Positions 8,349 through 16,835 of a stretch of DNA of 64,000 nucleotides are shown here, piece by piece (position 1 is the stretch's first letter; each line of letters starts with the position of its first letter). Source of the stretch: Neomoorella carbonis. Lineage in GTDB: Bacteria; Bacillota; DSM-521; Neomoorellales; Neomoorellaceae. The notes below the pieces were generated by a model, which had not been told where the DNA came from, did no database searches, and saw only the letters and a list, made by a program, of their open reading frames with translations. The stretch covers positions 806,001 through 870,000 of the forward strand of contig NZ_CP136420.1 in the NCBI RefSeq assembly GCF_045278715.1. The letters run 5' to 3'. The position numbers and the translations under genes were made by a program.

Positions 8349-8894
8349 GTGGCTTATCTTTTCTTAATTACCGGTGCCATATTGATTGCCATTACCTGCC
8401 TGCCAGCCCTTAAGATACTGCTGGCCGGGAAAGAGAGCCCGATATTTCCGCCGGCAAGGGGGAATGACCCACCCTGGAGCGGCCGGGAGCTGCCAGATGT
8501 TTCCGGGGACCGGGAGCAGCTGGCCGGACGCCTGGCAGCCCTCCAGGAAGAAGTAACCGCCCTTACGGCCAGGCTGGAGGAGTTAACTGCCGCCTCCGAA
8601 GCGGTGCCAGGAACTTTTCGTTCCTACCTGGCAACTGCCCTGGCGGGGGGGACGACAGGAGCGGCAGCCACCGATCTTCAAGGGACGCCTCCCAGGCCGG
8701 CGGAAGCAAAAGCCGTACCTGAAATGATAACGGCGGCCGGGCCGGAAGGAGAAGCAACCTCCGGAACGGGGGCGATAGACATCTACGAGCAGATCCGCTC
8801 GGCCCATGCCGCCGGCGAGAGTATCGACAGCCTGGCGCGGCGATTTGGCCGGGGAAAGGGGGAAATCGCATTAATCCTCAACCTGAAGCGTTAA
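8349..8894 (+). CDS. SwrB-like membrane-anchored protein (DUF6115-type)
   Basis: About 181 residues: one N-terminal membrane helix (LFLITGAILIAITCLPAL), a variable coiled-coil-like middle (QLAGRLAALQEEVTALTARL), and a C-terminal helix-turn-helix-like tail (IYEQIRSAHAAGESIDSLARRFGRGKGEIA). This organisation and its place right after the motility sigma gene match SwrB (YlxL), which activates assembly of the flagellar export apparatus in Bacillus. GTG at 8349 is preferred because AGGTGG lies at 8338-8343; GTG at 8340 is also open. Homology is inferred from layout and context. Confidence 0.65.
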   Translation: MAYLFLITGAILIAITCLPALKILLAGKESPIFPPARGNDPPWSGRELPDVSGDREQLAGRLAALQEEVTALTARLEELTAASEAVPGTFRSYLATALAGGTTGAAATDLQGTPPRPAEAKAVPEMITAAGPEGEATSGTGAIDIYEQIRSAHAAGESIDSLARRFGRGKGEIALILNLKR

Positions 8895-9346
8895 AGAAAA
8901 AAGGTATCTTCCTGGCCCCCTTCGGCCTGGGCCTGGGCCTGGGGCTTTTTCTGGCGGGACTGATGCTGCTTTTTTTCCAGCACGGTCCTACCAGGGAGGA
9001 GATTATTGCCCGCGCTCGCGAATACGGTATGGTTTTCCGGGAAGAAGTAGTCCCTTTCGCGCCTGCCTCCGGGGATAATGCCCCGCCGGATCAAGGGATA
9101 AAACAGCAGCCCACCGGGCCGCAGCAGGCCGCTCCCGGGGATACGCAAGGAGAAATCCTGGTCACCATCCCGGCGGGGGCCGGCCTGGAGGAAATCGCCG
9201 CCCTCCTGGAAAAAAAGGGCGTAGCTGCGGCCGCGGCCTTTGAAGCCGAGGTGCACCGCCAGGGCGTAGAACAGAAACTCAAGGCCGGCTCCTATTATCT
9301 TCCCGTCGGGGACATCAAGGAGATTATCAGGAGGTTAACCAGTTAG
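8870..9346 (+). CDS. Membrane-anchored protein with MltG/YceG-like domain, probable non-AUG start
   Basis: From ATG 8963 the frame encodes 127 residues whose C-terminal half (ILVTIPAGAGLEEIAALLEK ... LKAGSYYLP) resembles the LysM-like N-terminal part of MltG endolytic transglycosylases. The catalytic region is absent. The same frame is open upstream and encodes a basic stretch plus a good membrane helix (KKKGIFLAPFGLGLGLGLFL) from 8894 on, with no ATG, GTG or TTG. An ATT at 8870 sits about 7 bases after AAGGGGG (8856-8862) and is the most plausible start, overlapping the previous gene by 25 bp. Function is unknown; the start is uncertain. Confidence 0.55.
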   Translation: MNPQPEALKKKGIFLAPFGLGLGLGLFLAGLMLLFFQHGPTREEIIARAREYGMVFREEVVPFAPASGDNAPPDQGIKQQPTGPQQAAPGDTQGEILVTIPAGAGLEEIAALLEKKGVAAAAAFEAEVHRQGVEQKLKAGSYYLPVGDIKEIIRRLTS

Positions 9347-9397
9347 TTAGCAAAAAAGCAGGCCAGCAAGGTTGAATGGATTAGCAAGATGTTAGAG

Positions 9398-9607
9398 GGC
9401 TGGCATTTGTCTGAGGCAAGCGACTTGGTCTGAGCGGTTAAGCGGCCTTGGTGAAGCCGAGGGATGATAAGCGGGGCCGAGGACAGGAGGTCCGAGGCCG
9501 GCCTTTGAGGCAAGGACGCCGAATAGGCCGGGAACCCCGCCTTAAGCCCTGGCTGAGCCATAGGCCGCTCCGCGAGGACCATGGAGCGAAGCCAGACAAT
9601 GCCAGCC
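9398..9607 (+). repeat. Dispersed structured element, class B
   Basis: A 210-nt non-coding element between the MltG-like gene and flgF, bounded by GGCTGGCATTTGTCTG (9398-9413) and CAGACAATGCCAGCC (9593-9607), complementary except for one bulged T. Nested complementary segments lie inside: AGCGGCCT with AGGCCGCT, CGGGG with CCCCG, CCGGCCT with AGGCCGG, and a GGAC/GTCC hairpin. The terminal stem resembles that of class A copy 2, and the small element at 30020 has almost the same stem with the interior missing. It fills most of the 295-bp gap at 9347-9641. Confidence 0.7.
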
Positions 9608-9641
9608 TAAGATAAAGCTATTTTGAGGGGGGGAAAAACAA

Positions 9642-10412
9642 TTGTTAAGGGGTTTATATCTTTCCGCTACCGGTATGGTAGTCCAGGAACTGCGCCAGGA
9701 TGTCATAACCAACAACCTGGCCAACGCCGCGACGAACGGCTTTAAGGCCGAGACGGCGACCATCCAGTCCTTTCCCGAGATGCTCCTGCAGCGCCTGGAA
9801 AAAGGCCGTGTCACCCCGTTAGGCTACTTTAGCCCCGGGGTTATGGTCGACCGTATACATACTAACTATACCCCCGGCCCCCTGGAAGAATCCGGCCGGG
9901 CCACGGACCTTGCCCTTGTGGATACTGTAGGGGGCGCGCCGCCGGCTTTCTTCACCGTGCAGGCTGGGGGTACCGAGGCCTATACCCGCAGCGGCTCTTT
10001 CCATGTAGACGCCAACGGCTTTTTAGTTACCCCGGAAGGCTACCCCGTCAAGGGACAGAACGGCGCCGTCTACGTAGGTACCACTAACTTTAAGGTTGAC
10101 AGCGGCGGCCAGGTGCTGGTTAACGGCCAGGTTGTCGACCGGCTACGGATTGTGACTTTTGGCGGACAAACCTTACCCCTGCTCCGGCGCCAGGGCAATA
10201 ATCTTTTCACAGCCCCCCCGGGGGTGCAGCCTTTGCCGGCTGCCAATTTCCAGGTCAGGCAGGGGTGGCTGGAGAAGGCCAATGTCAACGTCGCCCGGGA
10301 AATGGTGGATATGCTGGCCGTCTTGAGGACCTACGAGGCCAACCAGAAGGCCATCCAGGCCGCCGACCAGACCCTGGGCAAGAGCGTCAACGAAGTAGGG
10401 AGTTTACGGTAG
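9642..10412 (+). CDS. flgF: Flagellar hook-basal body (rod) protein, FlgF/FlhO-like
   Basis: 256 residues of the flagellar rod/hook family, with the N-terminal coiled-coil signature (MLRGLYLSATGMVVQELRQD, then NNLANAATNGFKAE) and the C-terminal module ANVNVAREMVDMLAVLRTYEANQKAIQ. These ends form the axial helical core and the middle forms the outer domain. TTG at 9642 follows a GAGGGGGGG ribosome site. It pairs with flgG 15 bp downstream. In Bacillus the equivalent pair (flhO-flhP) also lies outside the main fla/che rod genes. Confidence 0.85.
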   Translation: MLRGLYLSATGMVVQELRQDVITNNLANAATNGFKAETATIQSFPEMLLQRLEKGRVTPLGYFSPGVMVDRIHTNYTPGPLEESGRATDLALVDTVGGAPPAFFTVQAGGTEAYTRSGSFHVDANGFLVTPEGYPVKGQNGAVYVGTTNFKVDSGGQVLVNGQVVDRLRIVTFGGQTLPLLRRQGNNLFTAPPGVQPLPAANFQVRQGWLEKANVNVAREMVDMLAVLRTYEANQKAIQAADQTLGKSVNEVGSLR

Positions 10413-10426
10413 AGGAGGGCTGACAG

Positions 10427-11209
10427 ATGATTGGCGCACTCTGGCGCGGGGCCAGCGGTATGCAGGCGCAGCAGCTTTCGGTAGACAGCCTGGCCAATGA
10501 TCTGGCCAATGTTAATACCACCGGCTACAAGCAGGGCCGGGTGGAATTTGCCGACCTGGTCTACCGACCGGTCCAGGAAGGCGGCATGCCCGTCGACCGA
10601 CCCCAGGCGCCGGCGGCAGCACCGGCCCTGGGGACAGGAGTAAAAGTGACTGCCATAGCCAAGGACTTCAGCCAGGGAACCCTGGTGAATACCGGCGACC
10701 CTTTAAGCCTTGCCATCCAGGGGGAAGGTTTTTTTGCCGTTTATGGGCCGGGCGGGGAAAGGTTCCTTACCCGGGACGGCAGCTTCCACCGCGACGGTGA
10801 CGGCAATCTGGTCAACGCCGGCGGTTACTACCTGGATGTCCCCTTTACCCTGCCGCCCGGGGCGGAAAAGATAACTATTACCGGCGACGGCACGGTATTG
10901 GCGACAATTAACGGGGAAACGCAGGCTCTGGGAGAGATAAACCTCTATAACGTCCCCAACCCTGCCGGGCTGGAAGCCGCCGGCGACAACCTTTTCCGGG
11001 AGACGGCCGCCAGCGGTATGGCAGCTGCCGGCAGGCCCGGGACGGCAGGCCTGGGTACTATCCGTTCCGGTTACCTGGAGGCGGCCAACGTCGACGTGGC
11101 AGCAACCTTAACCAGAATGATCCTGGCCCAGCGGGCCTATGAGATGAATTCGCGTTCCGTACGGGTTGCCGATGAAATGTGGGGCCTGGCCAATAACCTG
11201 CGACGCTGA
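10427..11209 (+). CDS. flgG: Flagellar distal rod protein FlgG-like (FlhP)
   Basis: 260 residues with the rod-protein signatures MIGALWRGASGMQAQQLSVD, LANVNTTGYKQGRVEF and the C-terminal LEAANVDVAATLTRMILAQRAYEMNSR. The central region carries the FlgG-like GEGFFAVYGPGGERFLTRDG. It probably forms part of the distal rod. It is 15 bp after the flgF-like gene and convergent with a TPR gene 14 bp downstream; no clear terminator separates them. Confidence 0.88.
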   Translation: MIGALWRGASGMQAQQLSVDSLANDLANVNTTGYKQGRVEFADLVYRPVQEGGMPVDRPQAPAAAPALGTGVKVTAIAKDFSQGTLVNTGDPLSLAIQGEGFFAVYGPGGERFLTRDGSFHRDGDGNLVNAGGYYLDVPFTLPPGAEKITITGDGTVLATINGETQALGEINLYNVPNPAGLEAAGDNLFRETAASGMAAAGRPGTAGLGTIRSGYLEAANVDVAATLTRMILAQRAYEMNSRSVRVADEMWGLANNLRR

Positions 11210-11222
11210 CCGGCAGCCGGCA

Positions 11223-11834
11223 TTAAAAGCCTGGCACGGAATGGATGTGAGTGCTGGACCGTCCCTTTCCCCGGCGCCCGGCTGCAATAGCTTTATTAAC
11301 CAGGGTCAGGCCGCGCCGGGCTCCTCGGTGCTCGGGAGCACGTTCCAGGACAAAGGTATATTCCCGCCGGGAGGCTTCTAAAAGACCCAGGAGCAGGTAG
11401 GTGGTACCCAGGTTGATGCGGCCCTCCAGGAAGCCGGGTTTAAGCCGCCGTACCCGGGTCAGGTGGTAGCGGGCGGCACTTAAATTGCGGGTGTAGAGAA
11501 AATATGTACCCAGGTTAAAATGGGCCAGGTAATTGTCAGGGTTTAATTTGAGACTTGCTTCCCAGAAAGCAAGGGCTCGGTCGACATCACCCTGCTGCCA
11601 GGCCTGGCACCCCAGGTTGAAAAAGGCTTCCCAACTGGCCGGGTCTATCTCAAGGGCGGTGCGGTAGAAGAGGGCGGCCAGCTGGGGGTGCCGGTGCGCC
11701 AGAGAAAAATTGCCCAGGAGCAGGCACAGATTAGCCTCGCGCCGGGAGCTTCCTTCAGCCGGATCAGGAAGGCACTCAGGACAGAAACGCCATCCCGGCG
11801 GTAGGGCTTGCCCGCACCGGGAACAGTAAAGCAT
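11223..11834 (-). CDS. Zinc-ribbon and TPR-repeat protein
   Basis: 203 residues. The N-terminus is a short zinc ribbon (YCSRCGQ ... FCPEC) and the rest is made of tetratricopeptide repeats, for example WEAFFNLGCQAWQQGDVDRA, YLAHFNLGTYFLYTRNLSAA and LEGRINLGTTYLLLGLLEAS. TPR arrays mediate protein-protein contacts; no enzymatic motif is seen. The gene points against flgG and away from cheD, sharing the 101-bp intergenic region with cheD. The specific role is unknown. Confidence 0.8.
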   Translation of the reverse strand: MLYCSRCGQALPPGWRFCPECLPDPAEGSSRREANLCLLLGNFSLAHRHPQLAALFYRTALEIDPASWEAFFNLGCQAWQQGDVDRALAFWEASLKLNPDNYLAHFNLGTYFLYTRNLSAARYHLTRVRRLKPGFLEGRINLGTTYLLLGLLEASRREYTFVLERAPEHRGARRGLTLVNKAIAAGRRGKGRSSTHIHSVPGF

Positions 11835-11861
11835 AGCAGGACCTCCTACTGTAAATATATA

Positions 11862-11890
11862 TTGTATTATGTCCCGACCGGTGCTAAAAT
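11862..11890 (+). promoter_or_regulatory. Putative sigma-A promoter for the cheD-fliY operon
   Basis: TTGTAT (11862-11867), 17 bases, TAAAAT (11885-11890), about 45 bp before cheD in a divergent intergenic region. The -10 is good but the -35 matches only in its first three bases. Confidence 0.4.
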
Positions 11891-11935
11891 ATGTAAGTCA
11901 AGCTGAAAAATAAAGAAAACGGAAGAGGATGGCCC

Positions 11936-12439
11936 ATGGCGGCTGAAAGCAAACCAGAAGAGGTTAAAGTTGGCATAGCCGAATGGCAGGTAGCCCGCGC
12001 CCCGTTGCGCCTGGTCACCCTTGGCCTGGGTTCCTGCGTGGGAATTGCCCTTTATGATCCTACCAGCCAAATAGGGGGCCTGGCCCATATTATGCTGCCC
12101 GACAGCAGCCAGTTCCAGGACCGGGGTAATCGGGCCAAATTTGCCGACCTGGCCATCCCGGACATGCTGGCCGCGATGCTCCGCCACGGCGCCAGGCGCA
12201 GCAAGGTGGTAGCGAAAATAGCCGGGGGGGCCCAGATGTTTACTTCCGGTGACCGGCACCTTTCCTTTTTAAATATAGGCCAGCGCAATACGGTTATGGT
12301 CCGGCAGACGCTACAAGATCTGGGTATTACCATTACTGGCGCTGATACAGGCGGCAATTTCGGCCGCACCATGATCTTTGACCTGCTGAACGGCGAAGTA
12401 CATATTCGCACCATCGGACGGCCTTTAAAGAAAATATAA
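11936..12439 (+). CDS. cheD: Chemoreceptor glutamine deamidase CheD
   Basis: 167 residues of CheD. The catalytic Cys lies in TLGLGSCVGIALYDP (about residue 35) and the His in GGLAHIMLPDS. A KIAGGAQMF stretch and GNFGRTMIFDLLNGEV complete the family core. CheD deamidates receptor glutamines and interacts with CheC, whose gene is two genes downstream. It is the first gene of cheD-cheR-cheC-cheY-fliM-fliY. Confidence 0.93.
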   Translation: MAAESKPEEVKVGIAEWQVARAPLRLVTLGLGSCVGIALYDPTSQIGGLAHIMLPDSSQFQDRGNRAKFADLAIPDMLAAMLRHGARRSKVVAKIAGGAQMFTSGDRHLSFLNIGQRNTVMVRQTLQDLGITITGADTGGNFGRTMIFDLLNGEVHIRTIGRPLKKI

Positions 12440-12453
12440 AAACGGAGGCACCT

Positions 12454-13227
12454 ATGGACTTTGCCGAATTCAAGCGCCAGGTTCACCGGCGCTTTGGCCT
12501 TTACCTCGACGGCTACAAAGAGCCCCAGCTCAAAAGGCGCATTGACAGCCTGATGGCCCAGCTCCAGGTACCTGATTACGCAGCCTACCTGCGCCTCTTG
12601 AGCGAGGACAACCAGCAGTGGCAGCGCTTTATCGATAAGATTACCATCAACGTCTCGGAGTTTTTTCGTAACCCGGAGATCTTTGCCCGGCTGGAAAAAG
12701 AGGTCCTGCCTGCTTTACTGGCCCGCCACAAAAGCCTCAAGGTCTGGAGTGCTGCCTGCGCCGACGGGCCGGAGCCCTACTCGGTAGCCATTTTACTGGA
12801 CGAGCTGGCTCCTGCCCGCCGGCATCAGATCGAGGCCACCGATATCGACACCGGCGCCCTGGCCGCCGCCCGCCGGGGGGTATATCCCGGCCGGGCGGTC
12901 CAGGCAGTTACCCGGGAACGGCTGGAGCGCTATTTTCGCCGGGAAGGCGATAATTTTTACCTCCAGGAAAAAATTAAGCGCATGGTTAATTTCCGCCAGC
13001 ACGACCTGTTAAAAGATCCCTTTGGCAGCGGTTATCACCTGATCCTGTGCCGCAATGTGGTCATTTATTTTACCTCCGCTGCCCAGAATGAGCTTTACCG
13101 CCGGTTTTACCAGGCTCTGGCGCCGGGAGGCGTGCTGTTTATCGGGGCTACCGAGAGCCTGTTTCAATATCGGGAACTTGGCTTTACCAAAATCGCACCA
13201 TGGTTTTACCGCCGCCCTGAGGCTTAA
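12454..13227 (+). CDS. cheR: Chemotaxis protein methyltransferase CheR
   Basis: 257 residues. The N-terminal CheR alpha domain (FKRQVHRRFGLYLDGYKEPQ) is followed by an S-adenosylmethionine-binding domain with KVWSAACADGPEPYSVAILL (motif I, usually GCSxGEEPYS; here CADGPEPYS), then ATDIDTGALAAAR and HLILCRNVVIYF. It methylates receptor glutamates. Fourteen bp follow cheD. The Asp in place of Ser in motif I is a small deviation. Confidence 0.93.
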   Translation: MDFAEFKRQVHRRFGLYLDGYKEPQLKRRIDSLMAQLQVPDYAAYLRLLSEDNQQWQRFIDKITINVSEFFRNPEIFARLEKEVLPALLARHKSLKVWSAACADGPEPYSVAILLDELAPARRHQIEATDIDTGALAAARRGVYPGRAVQAVTRERLERYFRREGDNFYLQEKIKRMVNFRQHDLLKDPFGSGYHLILCRNVVIYFTSAAQNELYRRFYQALAPGGVLFIGATESLFQYRELGFTKIAPWFYRRPEA

Positions 13228-13268
13228 CCCACGGAAGATGACTACAGCCAGCCATGGAGGGAGGACAC

Positions 13269-13889
13269 ATGGAACCCTGGGATAAGCTCAATGCTCTCCA
13301 CCTGGATGCCCTGAAGGAAATCGGCAACATCGGCGCCGGCAACGCGGCCACGGCCCTGGCCAGCATGCTGGGCAGCCGCATCCAGATGACCGTCCCCCGG
13401 GCCGGGGTATTACCCCTGCAGGAAATAACGGCCCTGGCCGGCAGTGAGGAAGACCCCGTCGCCTGTGTCGAATTTACCGTCAATGGCCCGGCGCCCAGCA
13501 AGATTTTTTTCCTCCTCAATGAGCCCAGCGCTTACCTGTTAATCGATCTTTTACTTGGTAAGCCCCAGGGTACCACCAGGGAACTGGATGAGATGGGGCG
13601 TTCCGTTCTGACCGAACTGGGTAATATCCTGACAGGCTCTTTTTTAAATGCCTTTGCCGAATTTTGTCAGCTGGAGTTTAAGCCTACCGTGCCTGCCTTT
13701 GCCTTTGACATGCTGGGGGCCGTGTTAAGCTCGGCCTTCCTGGAAGGGGGTTATTTTTCCGACCGCGCCCTGGTCATTGAAACCAGGTTTTACAGCGAGG
13801 CCGTTACCATCAGCGGCCATTTCTTCCTTGTTCCTGAAAACGCGGCCCTGGAGAAGATCCTGCAATCCCTGGGCCTGCAGCTGGACTGA
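13269..13889 (+). CDS. cheC: CheY-P phosphatase / receptor adaptation protein CheC
   Basis: 206 residues with two CheC phosphatase motifs, DALKEIGNIGAGNAATALAS near the N-terminus and LTELGNILTGSFLNAF in the middle. CheC dephosphorylates CheY-P and binds CheD. ATG at 13269 follows GGAGGGAGGA (13255-13264); the ATG at 13254 would lie within that ribosome site region. The gene is 41 bp after cheR. Confidence 0.93.
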   Translation: MEPWDKLNALHLDALKEIGNIGAGNAATALASMLGSRIQMTVPRAGVLPLQEITALAGSEEDPVACVEFTVNGPAPSKIFFLLNEPSAYLLIDLLLGKPQGTTRELDEMGRSVLTELGNILTGSFLNAFAEFCQLEFKPTVPAFAFDMLGAVLSSAFLEGGYFSDRALVIETRFYSEAVTISGHFFLVPENAALEKILQSLGLQLD

Positions 13890-13957
13890 ACGGGGTACAC
13901 CGCCGGCTGCCGGCGGTGCGGAGGTAAAACCGTCTATTTATGGAGGGGGAATAGTTC

Positions 13958-14320
13958 ATGGGAAAGAGAGTGTTAGTGGTAGACGATGCCGCCTTCATGC
14001 GCATGATGATTAAAGACATCCTTTTAAAAAATGGTTATGAAATAGCCGGAGAAGCAGAAAACGGGCAGAAGGCTGTAGCCATGTACAAGGAACTCCGCCC
14101 CGACGTAGTCACCATGGATATTACCATGCCGGAAATGGACGGCATTGCCGCCGTGAAGGCCATCAAGCAGATTGACCCCAATGCCAGGATAATCATGTGC
14201 AGTGCCATGGGCCAGCAGTTAATGGTCATGGAAGCCATCCAGGCCGGGGCCAGGGATTTTATCGTCAAACCCTTCCAGCAGGACCGCGTCCTCCAGGCCC
14301 TGGAAAAGGTCCTGGCATGA
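13958..14320 (+). CDS. cheY: Chemotaxis response regulator CheY
   Basis: 120-residue single receiver domain: acidic pair DDAAF near residue 9, phosphoacceptor Asp in VTMDITMPEMDG (about residue 54), Ser in CSAMGQQ and Lys in FIVKPF. It carries the signal to the flagellar switch proteins encoded next (fliM, fliY). GGAGGGGGA precedes the ATG. Confidence 0.95.
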   Translation: MGKRVLVVDDAAFMRMMIKDILLKNGYEIAGEAENGQKAVAMYKELRPDVVTMDITMPEMDGIAAVKAIKQIDPNARIIMCSAMGQQLMVMEAIQAGARDFIVKPFQQDRVLQALEKVLA

Positions 14321-14336
14321 AGCGGGTGGTAATTTA

Positions 14337-15308
14337 ATGGCCGACGTCCTATCCCAGGCGGAGATTGATGCCCTGCTGCAGGCCCTGACCAGCGGGGAGG
14401 TCCAGGCGGAAACCATCAAGGATGACACGATGGCAAAGGTCAAAAAATATGACTTCCGCCGGCCCAATAAATTTTCCAAAGAACAGCTGCGTACCCTGTA
14501 TATGATTCACGAGAATTACGGCCGTCTGGTGGCCAACTTCCTGTCGGCATACCTCCGGGCCAATATCCAGGTAAAAATTGTGTCGGTGGAGCAGATGACC
14601 TATGAAGATTTTATCCTGTCCCTGCCGACGCCGACCTTGATGAACGTTTTTACCCTGGAGCCCTTGAAGGGATCAGCCGTCCTGCAGGCCAACATGAATT
14701 TTATTTTTCCCATAATTGACCTCCTTTTTGGCGGCAGGGGAGAAATGCTGGCGTTCAGCAGGGAATTGACGGAGATAGAACTCCATGTCCTGCGGCGCGT
14801 CAATGGGCGTATCCTGGAGCAGTTGAGCTATTCGTGGTCGGATATCTATAGTTTTACGCCGAAACTGGAAGCCATGGAAACCAATCCCCAGTTTACCCAG
14901 GTTATTTCCCCCAACGAGACGGTGGCCGTCATTACCTTAAGCACTACTGTCGGCCGCCAGGAAGGCCTGTTGAACCTGTGCCTGCCTTATATGCTCCTGG
15001 AACCGGTTATTTCCCGCCTGTCGGCCAGCCACTGGCTTGCTGCTCCTGGTGAAGGGGAAGCCAGGCCTGATTACCGGGCTGTGATCGAACAAATCCTGGC
15101 CGGAGTACCGGTGGAGCTGACCGCTTACTGCGGCCGTACCCGGCTGCCGGTACGGGATTTTATCCAGCTCCAGGTTGGGGATGTCATTACCCTGGAGAAA
15201 GTGGTGGGCGAAGATCTGGAACTTTATGTTGACGGTCACCTCAAGTTCAAGGTGCAGCCCGGGGTTGTGGGCCAGAAGATTGCCGTCCAGGTAACGGAGG
15301 TGGTGTAA
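14337..15308 (+). CDS. fliM: Flagellar motor switch protein FliM
   Basis: 323 residues. The N-terminal CheY-binding peptide (LSQAEIDALLQAL) is followed by the CheC-like middle domain (TLYMIHENYGRLVANFLSAY ... LFGGRG) and a C-terminal SpoA domain (VELTAYCGRTRLPVRDFIQL). It forms the switch ring with FliG and FliY. The stop is immediately followed by the fliY ATG at 15309. Confidence 0.95.
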   Translation: MADVLSQAEIDALLQALTSGEVQAETIKDDTMAKVKKYDFRRPNKFSKEQLRTLYMIHENYGRLVANFLSAYLRANIQVKIVSVEQMTYEDFILSLPTPTLMNVFTLEPLKGSAVLQANMNFIFPIIDLLFGGRGEMLAFSRELTEIELHVLRRVNGRILEQLSYSWSDIYSFTPKLEAMETNPQFTQVISPNETVAVITLSTTVGRQEGLLNLCLPYMLLEPVISRLSASHWLAAPGEGEARPDYRAVIEQILAGVPVELTAYCGRTRLPVRDFIQLQVGDVITLEKVVGEDLELYVDGHLKFKVQPGVVGQKIAVQVTEVV

Positions 15309-16445
15309 ATGGCCGATTTTTTGTCGCAGGAGGAAATTGACGCCTTATTGAATGGTAGGTTGGAACAACCGTCCGGAGAAGTAACTTTAACGGACCTGGA
15401 AAAGGACACCCTGGGCGAAATTGGCAACATTTCCATGGGCAGCGCGGCCACAGCCCTGTCGCAAATCCTGAATAAACGCGTCCTGATCACGACGCCGACT
15501 ACTACAGTAATGACACCGGCGGAACTTTTCTCTTCCTTCCAGGTGCCCTATATCCTGGTGGAAGTTAACTTCACCGAAGGCCTGCAGGGGTCCAACCTGC
15601 TGATCATGAAAGTCAGCGACGCTGCCATTATTGCCGACCTGATGATGGGCGGCAGCGGCCGGGATGTCCAGCCGGAGCTGGATGAAATTAAAAGCAGCGC
15701 CGTGGCGGAAGCTATGAACCAGATGATCGGCAGCGCGGCTACTTCCATGTCGACCATTTTCCAGCGCAGCGTCAAAATCAGCCCGCCCCGTTTGTTGACC
15801 ATTGGCTTTGACAACGAAAGCTTTACTTCTCCCTGGCCCCCGGGTCAAGCGATAGCAGTAGTATATTTTAAAATGGAAATTGAAGACCTGATAGACAGCC
15901 AGATTATGCAGGTCATGCCGTTGGAAGTAGCTAAAGCTCAAGTGGAAATGCTCATGAATCCCCAGGCACCGGAAGCAGGACCGGCGCAGGAGGAGATTTC
16001 TGCGGCGCGGAATAACATGCCTGATGACGGCGAAAGCGCCCGGCCCGCGGCATCTGATCCGTTGACAGCTACCCCGGCGGCGGGGAAGCCCGGAAATGGA
16101 ACAGCACCCAGCCCACCGGCCGCACCGGTACCGCCGACCAAGGGTCCCAATGAGCGCCGGGGGCAGGTGTATGGAACACCAACGCGGAATATCGACTTGA
16201 TCCTGGACGTCCCCCTGGATGTGGAGGTCATCCTGGGAACGGCCATGAAGCGTATCCGGGATATTTTAACCCTGGCCCCGGGCGCCATAGTCGAACTGGA
16301 CCGCCTGGTGGAAGAGCCGGTGCAAATTACCGTTAACGGCATACCCATCGCCCAGGGAGAAGTGGTTGTGGTCAACGAAAATTTTGGCGTCCGGATTACC
16401 CACATTATGGACCCCTATGAGCGTATCAACCATTTGCGGCAGTAG
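15309..16445 (+). CDS. fliY: Flagellar motor switch phosphatase FliY
   Basis: 378 residues in three parts: an N-terminal FliM-like peptide (FLSQEEIDALLNG), a CheC-type domain with two phosphatase motifs (TLGEIGNISMGSAATALSQ and AVAEAMNQMIGSAATSMSTI), a Pro/Ala-rich linker (about 220-285), and a C-terminal FliN/SpoA domain (LDVPLDVEVILGTAMKRI). FliY combines the FliN switch role with CheY-P phosphatase activity in Gram-positive motile bacteria. It is the last gene of its operon. Confidence 0.95.
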   Translation: MADFLSQEEIDALLNGRLEQPSGEVTLTDLEKDTLGEIGNISMGSAATALSQILNKRVLITTPTTTVMTPAELFSSFQVPYILVEVNFTEGLQGSNLLIMKVSDAAIIADLMMGGSGRDVQPELDEIKSSAVAEAMNQMIGSAATSMSTIFQRSVKISPPRLLTIGFDNESFTSPWPPGQAIAVVYFKMEIEDLIDSQIMQVMPLEVAKAQVEMLMNPQAPEAGPAQEEISAARNNMPDDGESARPAASDPLTATPAAGKPGNGTAPSPPAAPVPPTKGPNERRGQVYGTPTRNIDLILDVPLDVEVILGTAMKRIRDILTLAPGAIVELDRLVEEPVQITVNGIPIAQGEVVVVNENFGVRITHIMDPYERINHLRQ

Positions 16446-16458
16446 TGGATAAAAAATA

Positions 16459-16483
16459 TGCCGGAAGCCTTGTGGCTTTCCGG
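16459..16483 (+). terminator. Hairpin after fliY
   Basis: GCCGGAAGCC, loop TTGT, GGCTTTCCGGC just after the fliY stop, between convergent genes. A strong stem with no T-run on either side, so factor-independent termination is uncertain. Confidence 0.4.
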
Positions 16484-16493
16484 CCGGGGGCAG

Positions 16494-16673
16494 CTACAAC
16501 TGATTTTGCATCACCAACTGTTCAGCTTTTTCAATGGCTAGCCGCACCAGGTTACCGCACTGCCGGGATGGTACGCTTCCCCATCCCTCCCTGACCACGG
16601 TGTCGTATACCCCCAACTCCCGGGCCAGTTCATACTTTAGAGCGTCGGACATAACCCCGCGCCTTCTGGCCAT
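16494..16673 (-). CDS. sspF: Small acid-soluble spore protein, F type
   Basis: 59 residues beginning MARRRGVMSDALKYELAREL and continuing GVYDTVVREGWGSVPSRQCG, closely following the Bacillus SspF pattern (RRRGVMSD...KYELA, WG, GNxVxxAIExAEQ). These proteins coat DNA in spores. ATG at 16673 is preferred because GGAGG lies seven bases upstream on the minus strand; an in-frame TTG at 16679 is too close to that site. The gene supports the organism being an endospore former. Confidence 0.9.
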   Translation of the reverse strand: MARRRGVMSDALKYELARELGVYDTVVREGWGSVPSRQCGNLVRLAIEKAEQLVMQNQL

Positions 16674-16780
16674 GATCAAGCCTCCTTTTTGTACTGCCCT
16701 CCTGTCAATTAGCTTCGACCGATATCCTCCTCACCATACAAGACATTGCTGGTACGGATGCCATAATAGAGAAGGGTACG

Positions 16781-16825
16781 CTTAAATTTAGCAGGCCGGG
16801 TTAAAACCCGGCCTGCTAATTTAAG
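16781..16825. terminator. Long palindromic hairpin
   Basis: A near-perfect inverted repeat of about 21 bp per arm (CTTAAAT ... GCAGGCCGGGTT / AACCCGGCCTGC ... ATTTAAG) starts 11 bp past the stop of the minus-strand stress-protein gene. It probably terminates that gene; there is no long T-run. Confidence 0.6.
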
Positions 16826-16835
16826 TCTATTAAGT

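Noticed and set aside
16690..16760. Sigma-G promoter upstream of the spore protein gene (minus strand)
   Set aside because: A GTATG-like -35 is present but no acceptable -10 at the right distance.
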